Shown: positions 44,893 through 57,677, numbered from the stretch's first letter. The stretch: 64,000 bases of DNA from Lepraria neglecta (GCA_033220425.1 CM065650.1:496001-560000); one strand, 5' to 3'. Notes: generated by a model from the letters alone, not told the origin. Made by a program: numbers and translations.

Positions 44893-46786
44893 ATGGCACC
44901 CCTCTACCTCATCCTCCTCGTCCTCCTCGTCCTCCTCGCCCTCGTATCCCTAGCATCCTACCTCGCCCTCCCCCGCGTAATCCCCCACATCCCGCACAAC
45001 CGGACCTCCGCCCACAGCATCCTCGGCGACCTGCCCCACCTCCTCGCCAACTTCAAAGCCACCTCCGAAAACGTAAATTGGATGACACAGCAATGTGTCT
45101 CGCTCAACTCGCCCCTGATCCAACTCTTCCTCTGGCCCGGCGCCTTCCCCCTCCTCGTGCTCTCCGACCACCGCGAAACAGAAGACATACTCGTCCGCCG
45201 CACGCGCGAGTTCGATAGGTCGGACATCATCGCCAGGTTGCTGGGGGGGTTGGTGCCGTATGCGACTATCGTTATGCCCTCGCATGATTTGTTTAAGTCG
45301 CAGAGGCGCATCTGGGCGAATACCATGTCGACTGCTTTCCTGAATGAGGTTGCTGCGCCCCAGATTCATGAGGCGACTATGGATTTGGTGCGGTTGTGGC
45401 GGCGGAAGCAGGCCCTGGCGGGCGGGCGGTGTTTTGCGGCCGCGGAGAACATCCGGCATGCGGCTATGGATGCGATTTGGGCTGTAGCGGTGGGGACGAA
45501 ACTCGGGGGCGTGCAGACGCAGCTTGATTTCCTTGCGAGCAAGGAATCAATCTTCGTTCCTAAAGATGATCCAGAGGCGCCGGTGGAGTTCCCCGAGGCG
45601 GCCATGCCGGCAGTGTATACGGCTATCTCCACGCTTTTGGATAGTGTGGCGGGGATACTGAGTTCCCCGTTTCCGAAGGTGTATGCTTTCTTTATGCGTC
45701 AGAGGAGCTGGTATCGGAAGGCTAATGCGATGAAAACGCGGACTATGCAGGAGCTTGTACGGCAGTGTCGTGATGAGTTTGTTCGGAACCCGAAAAGTGC
45801 TCTGCACCGCCCGGCTTCGGCTATGGAGCATGTGTTGAGAAGGGAGGCGTTGGAGTTGGCGAAGGAGGAGGGTCGCGATTCGAAACCCGGTAGTAGAGGG
45901 GATGAACGTGAGATGATCGATGAGCTGTTCATGTTTTTAGGTAAGTTGTTAGCCTCTCATATGATCCAGATGTAAATATTGCACAATCTTACTCGTGCAT
46001 ATTCACAGTCGCGGGCCACGAAACGACCGCCACAACCACCACATGGGGCTTGAAATACCTCGCCTCTTCCCCAACCATACAGAACCGCCTCCACCGCGCC
46101 ATCCAAACTGCGCTTCCCTCCGCATCCCCAACACAAATCCCCTCAGCAGATCAACTCATGGCCGCAGACATCCCCTACCTGGATGCCGCAATTGCAGAAA
46201 TGCTCCGCTGCGGGCGGACCACCACCGGCGCCGTGCGCGTCGCAAAAGTCGATTGCGAAGTCCTGGGTTACCGTATCCCCAAGGGTAGCTCGATTCTCTG
46301 CTCGACGTGCGGGCCGTCGTTTTTGCACGATACGCTGTACGTTGATGAAGAGAGCCGGAGCCAGAGTAGTAAAGCTGCGGGAGGTAAGTGCAGGGAGTGG
46401 GAGTCGAGGGGGAAGCGGGATTTCAAGCCTGAGAGGTGGCTGGAGAGAAATGGGGACGGGGATAGGGAGTTAGGGGTGGTGTTCAATCCTAACGCGGGGC
46501 CGAGTCTGCCTTTTGGAGCTGGGCCGAGGGGGTGTTTTGGTATGTCTTTGGATTGGTAGTGATTGTCCCCATCATATACTCTAGAGTCATAGCTGATAAA
46601 CCTGGTTTGTTTCTTTTAGGCAAGAAGCTCGCGCTGATGGAGATGCGGATTATGATTATACTTCTGCTGTTGAGTTTTGAGTTGAAGGAGGTACCTGATC
46701 CACTTGGAGGATATGACGCGATTGAGGGAGTCACTGTGACGAGACAGCCTAGGAAGTGTTTTGTCAAGCTTGGCTTGAGAGATTAG
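44893..46786 (+). CDS. Cytochrome P450 D (family not placed)
   Basis: Three exons, 44893-45940, 46009-46539 and 46620-46786, give 581 residues. ATG 44893 is chosen because it puts a strong anchor first (LYLILLVLLVLLALVSLASY). The open frame extends further upstream but without a better ATG. The I-helix is split by intron 1 and reads LVAGHETTATTTTWGL. EXXR is AEMLRCG; the PERF region is FKPERWLER; the haem loop FGAGPRGCFGKKLA (about 517-530) is split by intron 2. Exon 1 has markedly GC-rich codon use (runs of CTC and CCC) compared with P450 B or F. An insert before the haem loop (SRSQSSKAAGGK) is low-complexity. Confidence 0.85.
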
Positions 46787-47307
46787 CGATAAGAAGACAC
46801 TACTGCTAGAGAAAAATGTGTATGTGGACGGTACATAGATAAATTCTTGGAATAAGGGGAAGTAAACCAATTAGGGAATCCTTGGGAAAGCTGACTGTCC
46901 AAAGTCTGAAAGAAAATCGTATCTATAGCCCAAGTGATAACTCGTCAACGCAATGTAGCCAGAAGATAACGAATTAGGTAGTGGCCTTGATTCAGAAAAG
47001 GGATACCGATGTATTCAGGATTCATGCAAGAGGGTAGTAAGCACACTGTGAACACCGCAGTATGTCTCAATTTTATCATCAGATCTACCTACGTCATTAG
47101 ACATTGCTATCTCTTCTGTCAGCGACTCATGACGACAGTAGTAATGCTCCTCTGTAATATCTGGTACTTTAGATAGAAAGAGTTGCCTTTCAACTCATTC
47201 AACCCGATTAAACATTGTAAGTTTATCATGAATCTAAAGTATGAAACAAAGAAGCTCTGATTCTTAATACTGCACCGCCGTTCGAGTTGCGGCCTCTGGA
47301 GAGGACA
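46787..47307. other. Gap between convergent P450 D and regulator genes
   Basis: 3' flanks only. Nothing recognised. Confidence 0.5.
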
Positions 47308-48819
47308 TTAGGAACCCTTTAGGTGAGCTTGGCGTAGAGTTTCTTTCATCACGCGATGTTTGTCATACAGCCGCTGTAATAATTCATGGTGCGTCGTGAG
47401 CTTCTCCTGGACGGCTTTCTTATCCAAAGACAGGGTTATAACGTGAAGAGACTGAAGATGCCGTAGGGCAAGCGACTTGAAGAGACACGCAAACTCCTCC
47501 ACGGAGTCGATTCGATACTCACTACTGAGCATGCGCGCCTCTGGCGTGCCCCCTGAAGTCTCGCTCATGGCTTCGGCGAGCTTCTCGTACACGTTCAAAA
47601 CCACCCTGAAAGAGTCGGCTAGTTTCTCACAGACCACGACCAGTAGCATCAATGAGTCAGTGACGGATTTGCACGCTGTACAGCTTGCCACGCCCTTGAA
47701 GAAATTAATCCATTGTTTGAACTCGTGCAGCAGATGGATCAGTGTGGATACGCTGGCATGAGGTTCTCGAAAGTGCACCTTCTCGAGCAGCGAAAGAGTG
47801 GTTGTGAGACAGTCGCATTGCATCGGCTTCGGGCTAAAGGTAGTCTTCGCTTCGTTTGTCGAGTGGTGGGAATTGGATGAAGTGCTGTCGGAGCGTTCAA
47901 AGTTCGTCCATGACGGCTGGGGAGGCCCGGGAGGGAAGGCATGGACCTGGACACCCTGTGGGCTTGGCAACAGCGAATTTACGGCTCTTGTGTCGCCGCT
48001 CTCGAGGACGGAGGGCTTCCCGACTGCTGATATTTCAAGCTCATCTTTAGTCATGAAATCCGGGAAACCGAGATCAAGGTCCATGATATCACTGAACCGG
48101 TCGTCATCTTGGTCAAGCCCGAAAGCATCAAAGTCTGCGTCGCTGGAGAAGTCTTCTATTCTATTTAGGGACTTTGTTTGGGGCAGGTCAAAATCTGTCC
48201 CATTTAGATTTGGTGCCATCGTGGCATTTTCTGATCCCATCGACGACATCCGCCACACGCCATTGGGAGTCCCTTGAAATTGCCCGTTACCTTGCGGCGT
48301 TGGGAGCCTTCCAATACTTGAGAAAATGGAGGAATTATCGCTCGTAAGGCCAGGCGTGGATCCTCCATATGTTCCACTACTATTGTTGGTCGGTGATGGT
48401 TTGGATTTTCGTGCCAAAGCTTGCGGGGCTACATTCTTGCTTGGGGTAGGCGTTCTTATTGCTTCGCTTCGCCGCATAGAGGCCGTACCTCCGCCCCGCT
48501 TCTGTTGCAATATACTGTCTCGTCGCCTAATGGGCGGCCTGAATGTGCAGACTATACCCTGGGCAACACACCGGTCACAACCCGTCTTTTGAGCGGTGCA
48601 TTTGAGCTATGGGGGGGATTGGGTCAGCAATGGCAGAACGACGACTCTAAAGTCATAGGCTATGCTTCTGCAAAAGCTATAAAAAAAACTTACTTTTTTC
48701 TCGCGGCACTGATAGCACGCTTGGTGTTGATGGCCCTGACCCTGAGCCGGAAGCTGGTTCGTCTGCTGGATAGCTACCAAGGGCTCCTCATCCGGTCCGC
48801 ATCGCAGGGTAGCAAACAT
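47308..48819 (-). CDS. AflR-like Zn2Cys6 transcription factor
   Basis: Two exons, 48819-48694 and 48606-47308, give 474 residues. The zinc cluster is split by the 87-nt intron: CYQCREKK in exon 1 and LKCTAQKTGCDRCVAQGIVC in exon 2, together CX2CX6CX6CX2CX6C. A Ser/Pro linker follows. The C-terminal half (CDCLTTTLSLLEKVHF, FKGVASCTACKSVTDSLMLL) resembles the AflR activation domain of pathway-specific regulators. It sits in the middle of the biosynthetic genes and is the obvious candidate to control them. Such proteins bind CGG or TCG half sites; two palindromes of that type are listed nearby. Confidence 0.85.
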
Positions 48820-50030
48820 AACTGTAACGTTTTGGCAGGCCGGTCAATCCTTTGCATCCGCACGATAATTGATATGGCTCCAGAGAGGGGGTGGTTTGTG
48901 GCTTCAAGGGAATCGCCATGCCCGTATATTGCTGACAAAATCCCGGTTCCTTCGGCTAAGATCCTCCCACCAGCTTCCGCTATGCATGTCTTCCAGCGAA
49001 GCCTGACGAACTAACTATTCCTAGTCACGGATTTCTCGGCACTTTACATGGCATATGCGGATGACGCAGGTCTATACCGCCTTTTTACTAGGGCAAGCTA
49101 AAAGACAGGGTACCGTTACCATGCCCAACGAATACAAGGCTGTCGCGATTGGGCATCGATAAGGAAGGTTCGTGATGAAGAAGGGCTGTCAGCATGTGTT
49201 TTGGTAGATGGTCAGCACTAATGCGAGTGAGCGCTTAGGCGAGAACCTATCTGCATCGCTAGAGAAAATCCTTGGCGATGGGTAAGGAGGCGCGCAGGGA
49301 TCAAGAATCGAGAACAGATAGATACACGTGTGCGTGAGCTGATAGCCTAATCAGATTGTCGTGACTCTATGGATCAAGAGGTCGCCGATATGATTTTCGC
49401 TTTCTTTACAACATTAGCTTCTATAGTATAGAGCACCTCTAGTTCACGGGGCCGAGGGGGCTTTAACAATCGTGCCGCACCGAGCCATGGTGTGGGGGGC
49501 CTGAATCTCCAGCAACTACTGTAAATGATCGTAGCGTGCTATATGCATCTCTCGACCATCGCATAAATCCTCCTAGCCGATCTGCCACCTGCCTTATACC
49601 GTTATGTAATTCACTAAAGAGTGATGGGCAGTGAAGGATGCAAGAGCGGGGCTCCCTATCGCAAACAAAACTGCAATGGGAGAGATCTTCGCAGCATAAT
49701 AACTCACTAATGATACGGAGGGAGGGACCCTGAATGGGCCCTGCATGGACCCCGAATGCAGGGCGGGATAGATCCGAATCAGGCTAAGATGAGCATGTCC
49801 GAAAAGGGTCCTAATTCGAATCAAATGGCATAGCACAGTTACTGCCCCGACCTAAGCCCGAGAGAGGACCTCACGTTCACGTGTCCACTCCAATCTCATT
49901 CCATACAGTGTGACACTACGAAGAACCTCTACTCACTCTACTCCAACTCCACCCCGTCCTCTCCTACCCGTCTCTTCTCATCTCACACCAGCACAACAAC
50001 AGGCAAAACCACTCGCCAAAGCCATCCACC
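48820..50030. other. Divergent promoter region, regulator / SDR 1
   Basis: A 1.2-kb space between genes read in opposite directions. No gene or repeat recognised. The last 100 bases before SDR 1 are C-rich, as in many fungal leaders. Confidence 0.4.
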
Positions 50031-51007
50031 ATGACAGGCGTCAAATTCAACCCCAAAACCGACATCCCCAGTCTCGCTGGGAAAGTCGTCTTTGTCACAG
50101 GCGGTACGCAACCCTCACTTAGCGACAACATCCCAAATCACTAACAAACACTACAGGAACCGCCGGTCTCGGAAAAGAATCCGTCCTCCAGTTCGTAAAG
50201 CACCAACCAGCCCACATCTACTTCAGCGGGCGCAACTCCAAGACCGCCACAGCCGTTATCAGCGAGGTCCAAGCCGCCCAACCAGACACCCAAATCACCT
50301 TCCTAGAATGCGACCTCGCCTCCCTAGCCTCAGTCTCCAAAGCCGCCAAGCAATTCACCTCCCAATCCCCGCGCCTCGACATCCTCCTCTGCAACGCTGG
50401 CATCATGGCCCACCCCCCGGCCCTCACCAGCGACGGCTACGAGATCCAATTCGGCACCAACCACATCGGGCACGCCCTCCTCATCAAGCTACTGTTACCC
50501 ACCCTCCAGCGCACCGCCGCCCAGCCCAACGCCGACGTGCGCATCGTCAGCAACACCTCCCTCGGCTTCAAAGGCCACCCAGCCAGCGGCATCGCCTTCA
50601 ACGACCTGCGCACCAAGCAAGAATTCCCCGTCATCGGCCACTGGATCCGCTACGGGCAGAGCAAGCTGGCCAACATCCTCTACGCTGAAGAGTTGGCACG
50701 GCGATACCCGAGCATCACATCGACGTCCGTGCACCCGGGCGTTATCAACACGGGCTTGGTGGGCGATTTAGGCTTTTGGAACAAGGCGCTCGTGTATGTG
50801 ACGAATGTGGGTAAGATGGTGACGCTGGAACAGGGGGCGTGCAATCAGCTTTGGGCGGCGACGGCGGAGAAGGGGAAGGTTACTAATGGCGGGTTTTATG
50901 AGCCTGTGGGGGTGCCGGGGACGCATGATAAGTTGTCGAATGATGAGAAGCTGGCTGGAGAGTTGTGGGATTGGACCCAGAAGGAGTTGGAGGGGTATGA
51001 GGTTTGA
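50031..51007 (+). CDS. Short-chain dehydrogenase/reductase 1
   Basis: Exons 50031-50103 and 50157-51007, over a 53-nt intron, give 307 residues. The Rossmann cofactor loop TGGTAGLGK is completed only after splicing. LLCNAGIMA (the NAG motif) and an active-site YGQSKLANILY (YxxxK, about residue 189) follow, with IVSNTSLG supplying the catalytic Ser. The long retinol-dehydrogenase/light-dependent-reductase-like layout (about 300 residues, SVHPGVINTGL) fits NADP(H)-dependent oxidation or reduction of a terpenoid alcohol or ketone. Codon use is GC-rich, like P450 D. Confidence 0.88.
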
Positions 51008-51724
51008 TGGTTGTAATGGGGGCGAGAGGATGGGAGTAAGGAGAGATTAGTGCTTGTAAGAGAGGTTTCTCGATAGGCGTTTGCCTTTCCTCGCTCTTCG
51101 ATAGCGAAATTTCTCAGCATCGGCAGCGGGGTGGGATAATCCCTCACGTAGCTCGGTAAGAGCACCAAGAACGAAAGAAAACAAGATATCGTTGAGCATC
51201 CACCAGGAAGTGCACCACCTGTGGAAATTCCGAAAAAGTCCATACACCCTCAAAAAACCAAAAAACCAAAACCAAAACCGTCCCTTTATCAACAAATGCT
51301 GAATCTAGCAACATCCCCTTGCCTACAGTATTGCTGAATACAACAACCATCACCACCTTGCAATACCCCCCCAACCCAAAACCCCCATTTTCTTGCGCAT
51401 CAACAAGTATACGTAACCATCACTTCCATTCACAAAGAGGCGATATTGAAAGAACCGACAACAGACCACTCACTCACTCACTCACTCTTTTATTGAAAGA
51501 AAAAAAGTTCAAACGTAACATAAAAACAACATCTCTTCCATTGTATAGACAATGTTGGGTGTAAAGTGGTAGAACGTTCTTTGAGCGCCGGCGGAAGATC
51601 CGAAGGCATCTTGAACCCTTCCAAAAAGCTACGAAAGAAGTTTTGTATTTGCTAATGAAAATACTCCCTTTCAAAGGACCCGTCCATAACCTGCCTAAAT
51701 AACTCAACCTTCCCTCTCAAGCAT
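51008..51724. other. Gap between convergent SDR 1 and P450 E
   Basis: 3' flanks, with tracts of A-rich sequence and a run of cact repeats at about 51470-51486. No gene. Confidence 0.4.
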
Positions 51725-53693
51725 CTACCCCTTCACCCCTTCACCCGCCCTCCTCTCCAACCTAACCGCCACATCCCCCGGCGGCGCCAACGTAATCGGG
51801 CTCCCAGCACTACAACACCTATACCACCTCTCCACCTCCCCCCTCTCCACCCCCTTCCCCAACCTGACCCGATGCCTTCCCAGCACGGTGGCAAAAAACG
51901 CCACGAACTCCGCTGTCGCGAAGCGCTTGCCTAGACAGGCGCGGGGGCCTTCCGAGAAGGTGAGGAAGGTGCCGCGGATGTGGCGAGGCGTGAAGGGTTC
52001 GGGCGAGCTTTGAGTGGTGTTGGTAGTGATGGTGGTGGTGGTGGTATTGGGGTGGTGGACGTTTGGGTGGGGGGAGAGCCAGCGGGATGGGGAGAGGGTG
52101 TGGGGGTAGGGCCAGTAGGTAGGGTTGTAGTGGATGCCGGTGTTATTTATTATTAGACCGCACGAGGGGGGGAGGATGTGCGTTGTTGTTGTTGTGGGTT
52201 TTGTTGTTGGAGAGGGGGGTTTGGGGGACAGGGCAATGTGTTGGGGGGAGGGGGTTATGCGGCCGATTGGGAGGACGATGGGATAGACGCGGAGGACTTC
52301 GTACTGTTAGGAGGAAGGAGAGGTGTGCGTTAGTTGGATCTTGCCTGTTGTGTTTTGGGGCGTCAGGGGTTTGAGGGGCGTGAGGGAAGAAAGGGCTTAC
52401 CATGAATGCTAGCATGTATTTAAATTTGGGGAAATCGTGTGTATATGAGAGCTCTTCCCTGCCTTCTGCGGCCGCCTCTTCGAATATCCTGTCAATCTCT
52501 CCTATCACCTGCTCCTGTAGGTCCTCATCTAGAGCCAAGGTGACGCAGGCGAATATGATGGTGTTGGCGGTCGTGTCGTAACCTATGAACAGTCACTCCC
52601 ATCTTTTCAAGTGAACAATCGAGGGGCGTCGTACCAGCCATGAAAAACATGAAAACATTACCCAGCACTTCGTCGTCGTTGAACGAAGTCCTCTGTGCCC
52701 CTTGCTTCAGGTTCTTCTCCTCATCCGCACTTGTTGCCAACATGGCAGTTAACAGATTCCCCTTAATCTTGCTTTCATATCCGCTACCTGAAGCAATTCT
52801 CGCTTTCTCCACAGCAATGAACTCACGCATATATTGTTCGAATTCTTTGTACGCCGTATATCCAGCTTTCCACGGCGACCGCTTGAGCAGCCATTGGGGC
52901 AGCAACAAGATATACGGTAGATACAATACAACACCAAATATAGCATTGACGAGTGACGTCTCATGGCCTTCTGGAGCGGCCTTGCTGTTGTCTGTCCAAT
53001 CGATTCGCCTACCAAAACCAGCGCATGCCATTACATTGACACCAAGCAGGTAGATGTCTGATTTCAGAGCCATTGACTCGCTCACAGACCATGAAGATAC
53101 TAGAAACCCGGTTTGACGGATTGTTTCAGCCCAAACAAGCCGGTTGGCAGCATCTCCAAATGGAGGAGCTGTAATACGGATATGGAAACGCCAAAGATTG
53201 CCTTCACTAGAGACAACATTCGGACCGAAAGGTTCAATCATTTCTAAATTCAGGTCAGCAGAAGAAACAGGAGCACGTCTGGGGTTGCAAACATACTCAT
53301 CTTCTCCCTCGACTTAATGAAATCTTTCCGCCGCGTGCACACATCTAGAGCCAACTGCGCGTCGGCTGTATAGCAAATCATACCAGCAGGGCTAACGACC
53401 AAGAAAACGTCGCCAAATTCCTCATGGGCACGACCTTTATCTTCGTACATCCAATCCTTGACCATAAAACGGGCCCACCTCGGCCAGCCATGACCTTTCA
53501 TGAGGTAGTCCTGGTACATCCATCGTAGCAGCGGGTTGGTGATATACGCCCAGGTTTCCAATTCGTGAACAGGGCTGTAAGTGTAAGGAAGTCCTGTTTT
53601 CCTTGCCGCTCGTCGAGATTCCCAGAGGGAGTAGGCGCGCATAAGGGAGAACACGATTGTGAGTGCCACCAATGGGACAGTTAGGGACAGCAT
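51725..53693 (-). CDS. Cytochrome P450 E (family not placed)
   Basis: Four exons, 53693-53297, 53243-52635, 52582-52401 and 52303-51725, give 588 residues. There is an N-terminal anchor (LTVPLVALTIVFSLM). KMIEPFGPNVVSSEGNLW spans the first splice after the opening Lys. The I-helix FFMAGYDTTANTIIF is completed by splicing; EXXR is YEVLRVYP; the haem loop is FSEGPRACLGKRFA (about 511-524). Between EXXR and the haem loop is an unusually long Thr/Pro-rich insert, including a poly-Thr stretch (NTTTTTITTNTT), that is probably an exposed loop or an expanded codon repeat. Relatives with a similar C-terminus include the large fungal CYP group with AGYDTT. Confidence 0.85.
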
Positions 53694-54210
53694 GGTGATC
53701 CGTAACGACGGATCTGAAAATTCCGTTTCAACTGCACAGGTCTGAAAGACACTTGATGCACAAGAAAAGGGCCTTCAACCGTTCATTCTGATGCTTTTCC
53801 AAATTGGCCTATAGGACGAACCTCGGTTGATGACCCTTTTGGGTTATTTGGTCGTGCTAGAGCCTTTTCCTGCAATGCCCGAACCACACGTACCGAAATT
53901 TTCATGCAGGTCATCTCTTCGGGCTTGACCTTGGGGTCGGATGCTAGTGGTGGGGTCTCAAAATGTCGACGCACTTCGTCGTCAGACTTTTAGGACCTTT
54001 GCGCGAGTAAGCGTGACTTTTGAGAATGAAATAATTCAGCCTGGGATGCGAAGGCGCAATAACAGATGTATTCACATTCAGCCCTGTCCTACAGGGAATG
54101 TGGCATGATATGACTCACGCATCTGAAGCCCGGAGACCGAGTCCTATCACTTGCTGTGAACCATCTCATTTTGCCACTGCCACTATCTGCGACTTCCTCG
54201 TCTCACATCC
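53694..54210. other. Gap between SDR 2 and P450 E
   Basis: Promoter of P450 E; a perfect palindrome at 53697-53714 is listed separately. No gene. Confidence 0.4.
53697..53714. promoter_or_regulatory. Palindrome gatccgt-aacg-acggatc at P450 E start
   Basis: Seven-base arms with a four-base centre, beginning four bases upstream of the P450 E ATG. It contains CCG and CGG half sites in everted arrangement. It may be a regulator site or chance; its position in the leader is unusual for an activator site. Confidence 0.3.
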
Positions 54211-55271
54211 CTATCGAAAGTCCGTCATCGTCTGTTGTAGCCGCGTCAGCTCAGTATTTTTCTGCCCAAACCACTCCGCCCTAAGATCCGCCACCGGGCC
54301 TTCCACCTCAGTGTAAGCTTCCCCAAGGGTAAGAATCCCTCGTCCGTGCCACCGCCCAGGCCCATCGCTTTCATCCGTGTCCTTGCCGTACGGCTCCACG
54401 CGTCTGGGGTGTTTCCCCACTGCCGAGTATACCACAGCCAACCCCACGAAATCTGCCGAGCTCACGGGGAGCCCAGCTGCTATAATAGGCGCTGCGAGGT
54501 TTTGTGGGAGCAGAGAAGTGATCGTGGCTGCAGGGGCTACGGTGTTGATTGTGATGTTATCCTTCAGGGTGACAGCGCGGAGAGACCTTACGAGACCCAC
54601 TAGCTGCAGAAATAGGGACGGTCAGCCGATCACGTTCTATCATGAATGCTTCAATGCAGCTACTTACTGCCAGTTTGCACGCGCTATAAACGGGTAGCGA
54701 ATGCTCCGGGGCGTAAGCAGTCGCACTTGAGGTTATGACGATACTCCCGCCAACGCCACGGCGCCTCATTGAACTCAGAGCCAGCTTGCAGAAGTTGAAG
54801 GTGCCAACGAGATTCACGTCGACGACAGCGCGAGAAGGCTCGAGCAGGTTGCCCTCCTCGTCGAAGGTGTCGTCAAAGTAATTGCGTTCCTCCGACACGC
54901 CAGCATTGGCAACTGCAATGTCGACATTTTGGGCATGTTTGAAAGCGGCCGAGAGATCTTTCCATGAGCTTTGGTCGCATTTAATGAATTCAAGACCCGG
55001 TGGTAGGGCTGTTTGTGGTGTGTTGCGGTCAAGGACGAAGACTCGGGCGCCGCGCGAAGAGAGGATCTTCGCTGCCGCTAGCCCAATGCCGGAAATTCCA
55101 CCTGCAATAATTATGACCAAATGTTACCTCATGTACAGTAAATTGCTGCACAATGATGATACGCCTTTGTAACCACAGATTTTGCAGAGTAGAAGCATAC
55201 TGACCACTCACTATGGCAATCTTTCCTTCCAATGATGGTATGTCTTCTAAATTGATTTCTATGGACGTCAT
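54211..55271 (-). CDS. Short-chain dehydrogenase/reductase 2
   Basis: Exons 55271-55205, 55101-54668 and 54603-54211 give 297 residues. The cofactor loop [13 protein letters not shown] is completed by the first splice. FVLDRN, with an acidic end to beta-2, suggests NAD(H). [22 protein letters not shown] and the active-site YSACK follow, the last running across the second splice into [11 protein letters not shown]. This is the 15-hydroxyprostaglandin-dehydrogenase-like classical SDR type. It lies between P450 E and P450 F on the same strand and likely oxidises an alcohol made by them. Confidence 0.87.
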
Positions 55272-55609
55272 CCTTGCGAAGAATGTCAATCTAAGTGCTT
55301 CTGTTTACATTCAGAAGACACTACGGTACATATATGCTGTGCTTGCTTGCCTGACATCGGAGGTTGCCCATTTAGGACGCACTCGCCTGCTTAACGCCAC
55401 AATTTCATGATATGTAAAAAAGATACATAATATATTTGCTATGTAGAAAGAACGGCAGGACACCAAGGAGAGTCAGCTGGTTTAATTTACAAGAGAAACG
55501 CTTATGATGCAGAAGGTCTCCGAATGCCGCATGGATGGCCTTTTCGTTCGACCTTCTTTCAGTTCTCTTTGATGTGATCCTCGCACACTAACGCAATCAA
55601 TCGTTCACA
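55272..55609. other. Gap between P450 F and SDR 2
   Basis: Promoter of SDR 2 and 3' flank of P450 F. Nothing specific seen. Confidence 0.4.
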
Positions 55610-57677
55610 TCACTTTTTAATTTCCAAAAACCTTACATTCAGCACTGGCTTCCACCAATTGACATGCATATGACAATTCCTCTCCCAGTCTAGCTCCGTA
55701 TTCACGATCTCAAGATCATATCTATACAGAATCTTGGATAGAAGCAGGCTCATTTCAACTAAGGCAAAACTATAACAGAGTTGTTGTGATCAGCGCTGAG
55801 GTTAAAACGGCAGTTTCATGACACTGCGAGAAGAGAAAGAGCATGACTGACTTTCTGCCAAGACATGCTCTGCTGCCTAGAGAAAATGGCTGGCTTGCTT
55901 CTCTGAGATCCGTGCAGTCAGGGTCAAGCCATCGCTCTGGCAGAAACTTCTCAGGGTCATGGAAATACTGGGGGTCATGTGTTACCGTCCATGCACTAGT
56001 GTACACTTCGGTCTGCCACAAAGCCTATTTGTCAGTCTACCATTGCACAATGACCACTTGACTGGAGATTAAAGGGTCGATAATACTGACGCCGGCTGGA
56101 ATCCAGTAATTATCAATCACCACTCCAGGAGAGGTTCTCGGGAACCCCTGTGAGCCCGGCGGGAATATCCGTAATCCTTCTTGGATCACTGCCTGCAAAT
56201 ATGGTAATTGAAGGGCAGACGCGGCGTCAATATCTTGATACGACCGGTACCGAGCTTGAATCTCGTTTTGAAGCTTACGATAGGCGGCAGGGGTCTTGCA
56301 GAGGTAGTATGTTGTTGCAGCAAGAAATGTCGAAATTGTTTCTCCTCCAGCTATACTGTACATGCGGTCATATCATGTCAGCTAATCGCAAATCTTGTGG
56401 GAGTTCCAATCACCTACACGAGCGTCGATGCATGGGCGGTCAATTCTTCCTGCGAGACTTCGCCACCCTTGACCTTATCGACTACGTTGGTCAAGATATC
56501 TTTCCGGGGGGATACGCTTTGGAGGCGTCTGTTTGATTCCTATAAGTAGTTGACAACTAAAGTTGGTCCGAATTTGGGATTTCGTAAAGCATCTCACCTG
56601 TCGATTTTCGCCCTACTGTAACCACTGTGCTTGTCCCGTACGCCAACCGTGAATCTGGGTAGCAAGAACCTGCCGATAGAAAGAAGAAGGGAGACCCGAC
56701 GGAGATTGTCAATCAAAGTAATGAAGAAAAGGTGCTTGGTAAGGAGTTCGATCCAGAAATGCGGCTCCTCTAGCCGAAACTCGAGAGTCAGCATTAAGTA
56801 CTCAGAACCCGATAATGAGACGAATCGAACCATTTTCAATGCAGTGAAATGTCTCCCCAAAGGCCATCTCCCCCAGAATATCGAATGCGATCATCTCATA
56901 CCAATCGCTCACATTGATTCCCCTTTCGCACTTGCTCTCATGCCCAACTTTGTCCACAAAGCCATCGACACATCGCTGAATGATCTCTTCCTGCTCCATA
57001 AGCGCTTTTGTCGAAAAAGCAGCGGATAGTGATTTCTTCATGCGTGCGTGGTTCTGAGGATCTCGCTCGCTGCCGATACACAGAGAGTCATAGCCGGAGC
57101 CATACATATCGTAAAACTCGCTTTTGATGAGGGTGCTCTTGCCTTTGGGCGGGTGGCCGTAGATCGATTTCCAGGAAGTGGCGGAAGCGAAGGAGAGCTC
57201 GTTGGGGGAGACGCGGAAGACAGGGCCTGATAATTGTAAGAAGAATACCTTGCGGCCAAAATTGTTTCCTTGTACCATAGCGCGAATGCTGCTGCTCGAT
57301 CACGCGATGGAAGCGGCCGCTCTGAGAGAACCAAAATCGCCATAGCTTCGAGATTCATGAGCTACTGGGTTGATCGAGCTTCCGTGGCACAGATAACTTG
57401 CTTATGAAGGGACAACGGCCTTACCAGGGATGCTCTTGCCAGAAGAGGACCGGGAAACTTCGCTAGAGGGTGGAAAAAGAGGTTGTAAACAACATAATAG
57501 GTGAAGCGGAGAACGATCTGAAAACCAACGGAAACAATAAGCCATGCTTCAGACAGATCGAGAACTCGAATTTCTTACTGCACCAATGAATAACAACGCG
57601 AATGCGCCGCGCGAGGAGTACGCACTGGTTGACCACAGAGTGGCAGTGCCGTCCTGATTTTGGCTGGAAGTATCCAT
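55610..57677 (-). CDS. Cytochrome P450 F (CYP65-like), paralogue of P450 C
   Basis: Nine exons: 57677-57579, 57517-57425, 57345-57276, 57226-56831, 56769-56598, 56528-56418, 56355-56091, 56012-55852 and 55769-55610, in frame for 508 residues. Landmarks are YNLFFHPLAKFPGP, the stretch GPVFRVSPNELSFASATSW, LSAAFSTKALMEQEE, HFWIELL, the I-helix IAGGETISTFLAATTYYL, EGLRIFPP, PERWLD and the haem loop FSLGSRACLGR (about 446-456). Exon 9 begins FALVEMSLLLSKIL. The exon phases match P450 C throughout, exons 2, 3, 6 and 8 have identical lengths, and the total length is the same. It is divergent to the sesquiterpene cyclase and shares its 1.1-kb promoter region. Confidence 0.87.

Noticed and set aside
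49910-50688. 198-residue Arg/Pro/His-rich plus-strand frame overlapping SDR 1
   Set aside because: Composition is that of a GC-rich gene read in the wrong frame; SDR 1 in the other frame has all family motifs.
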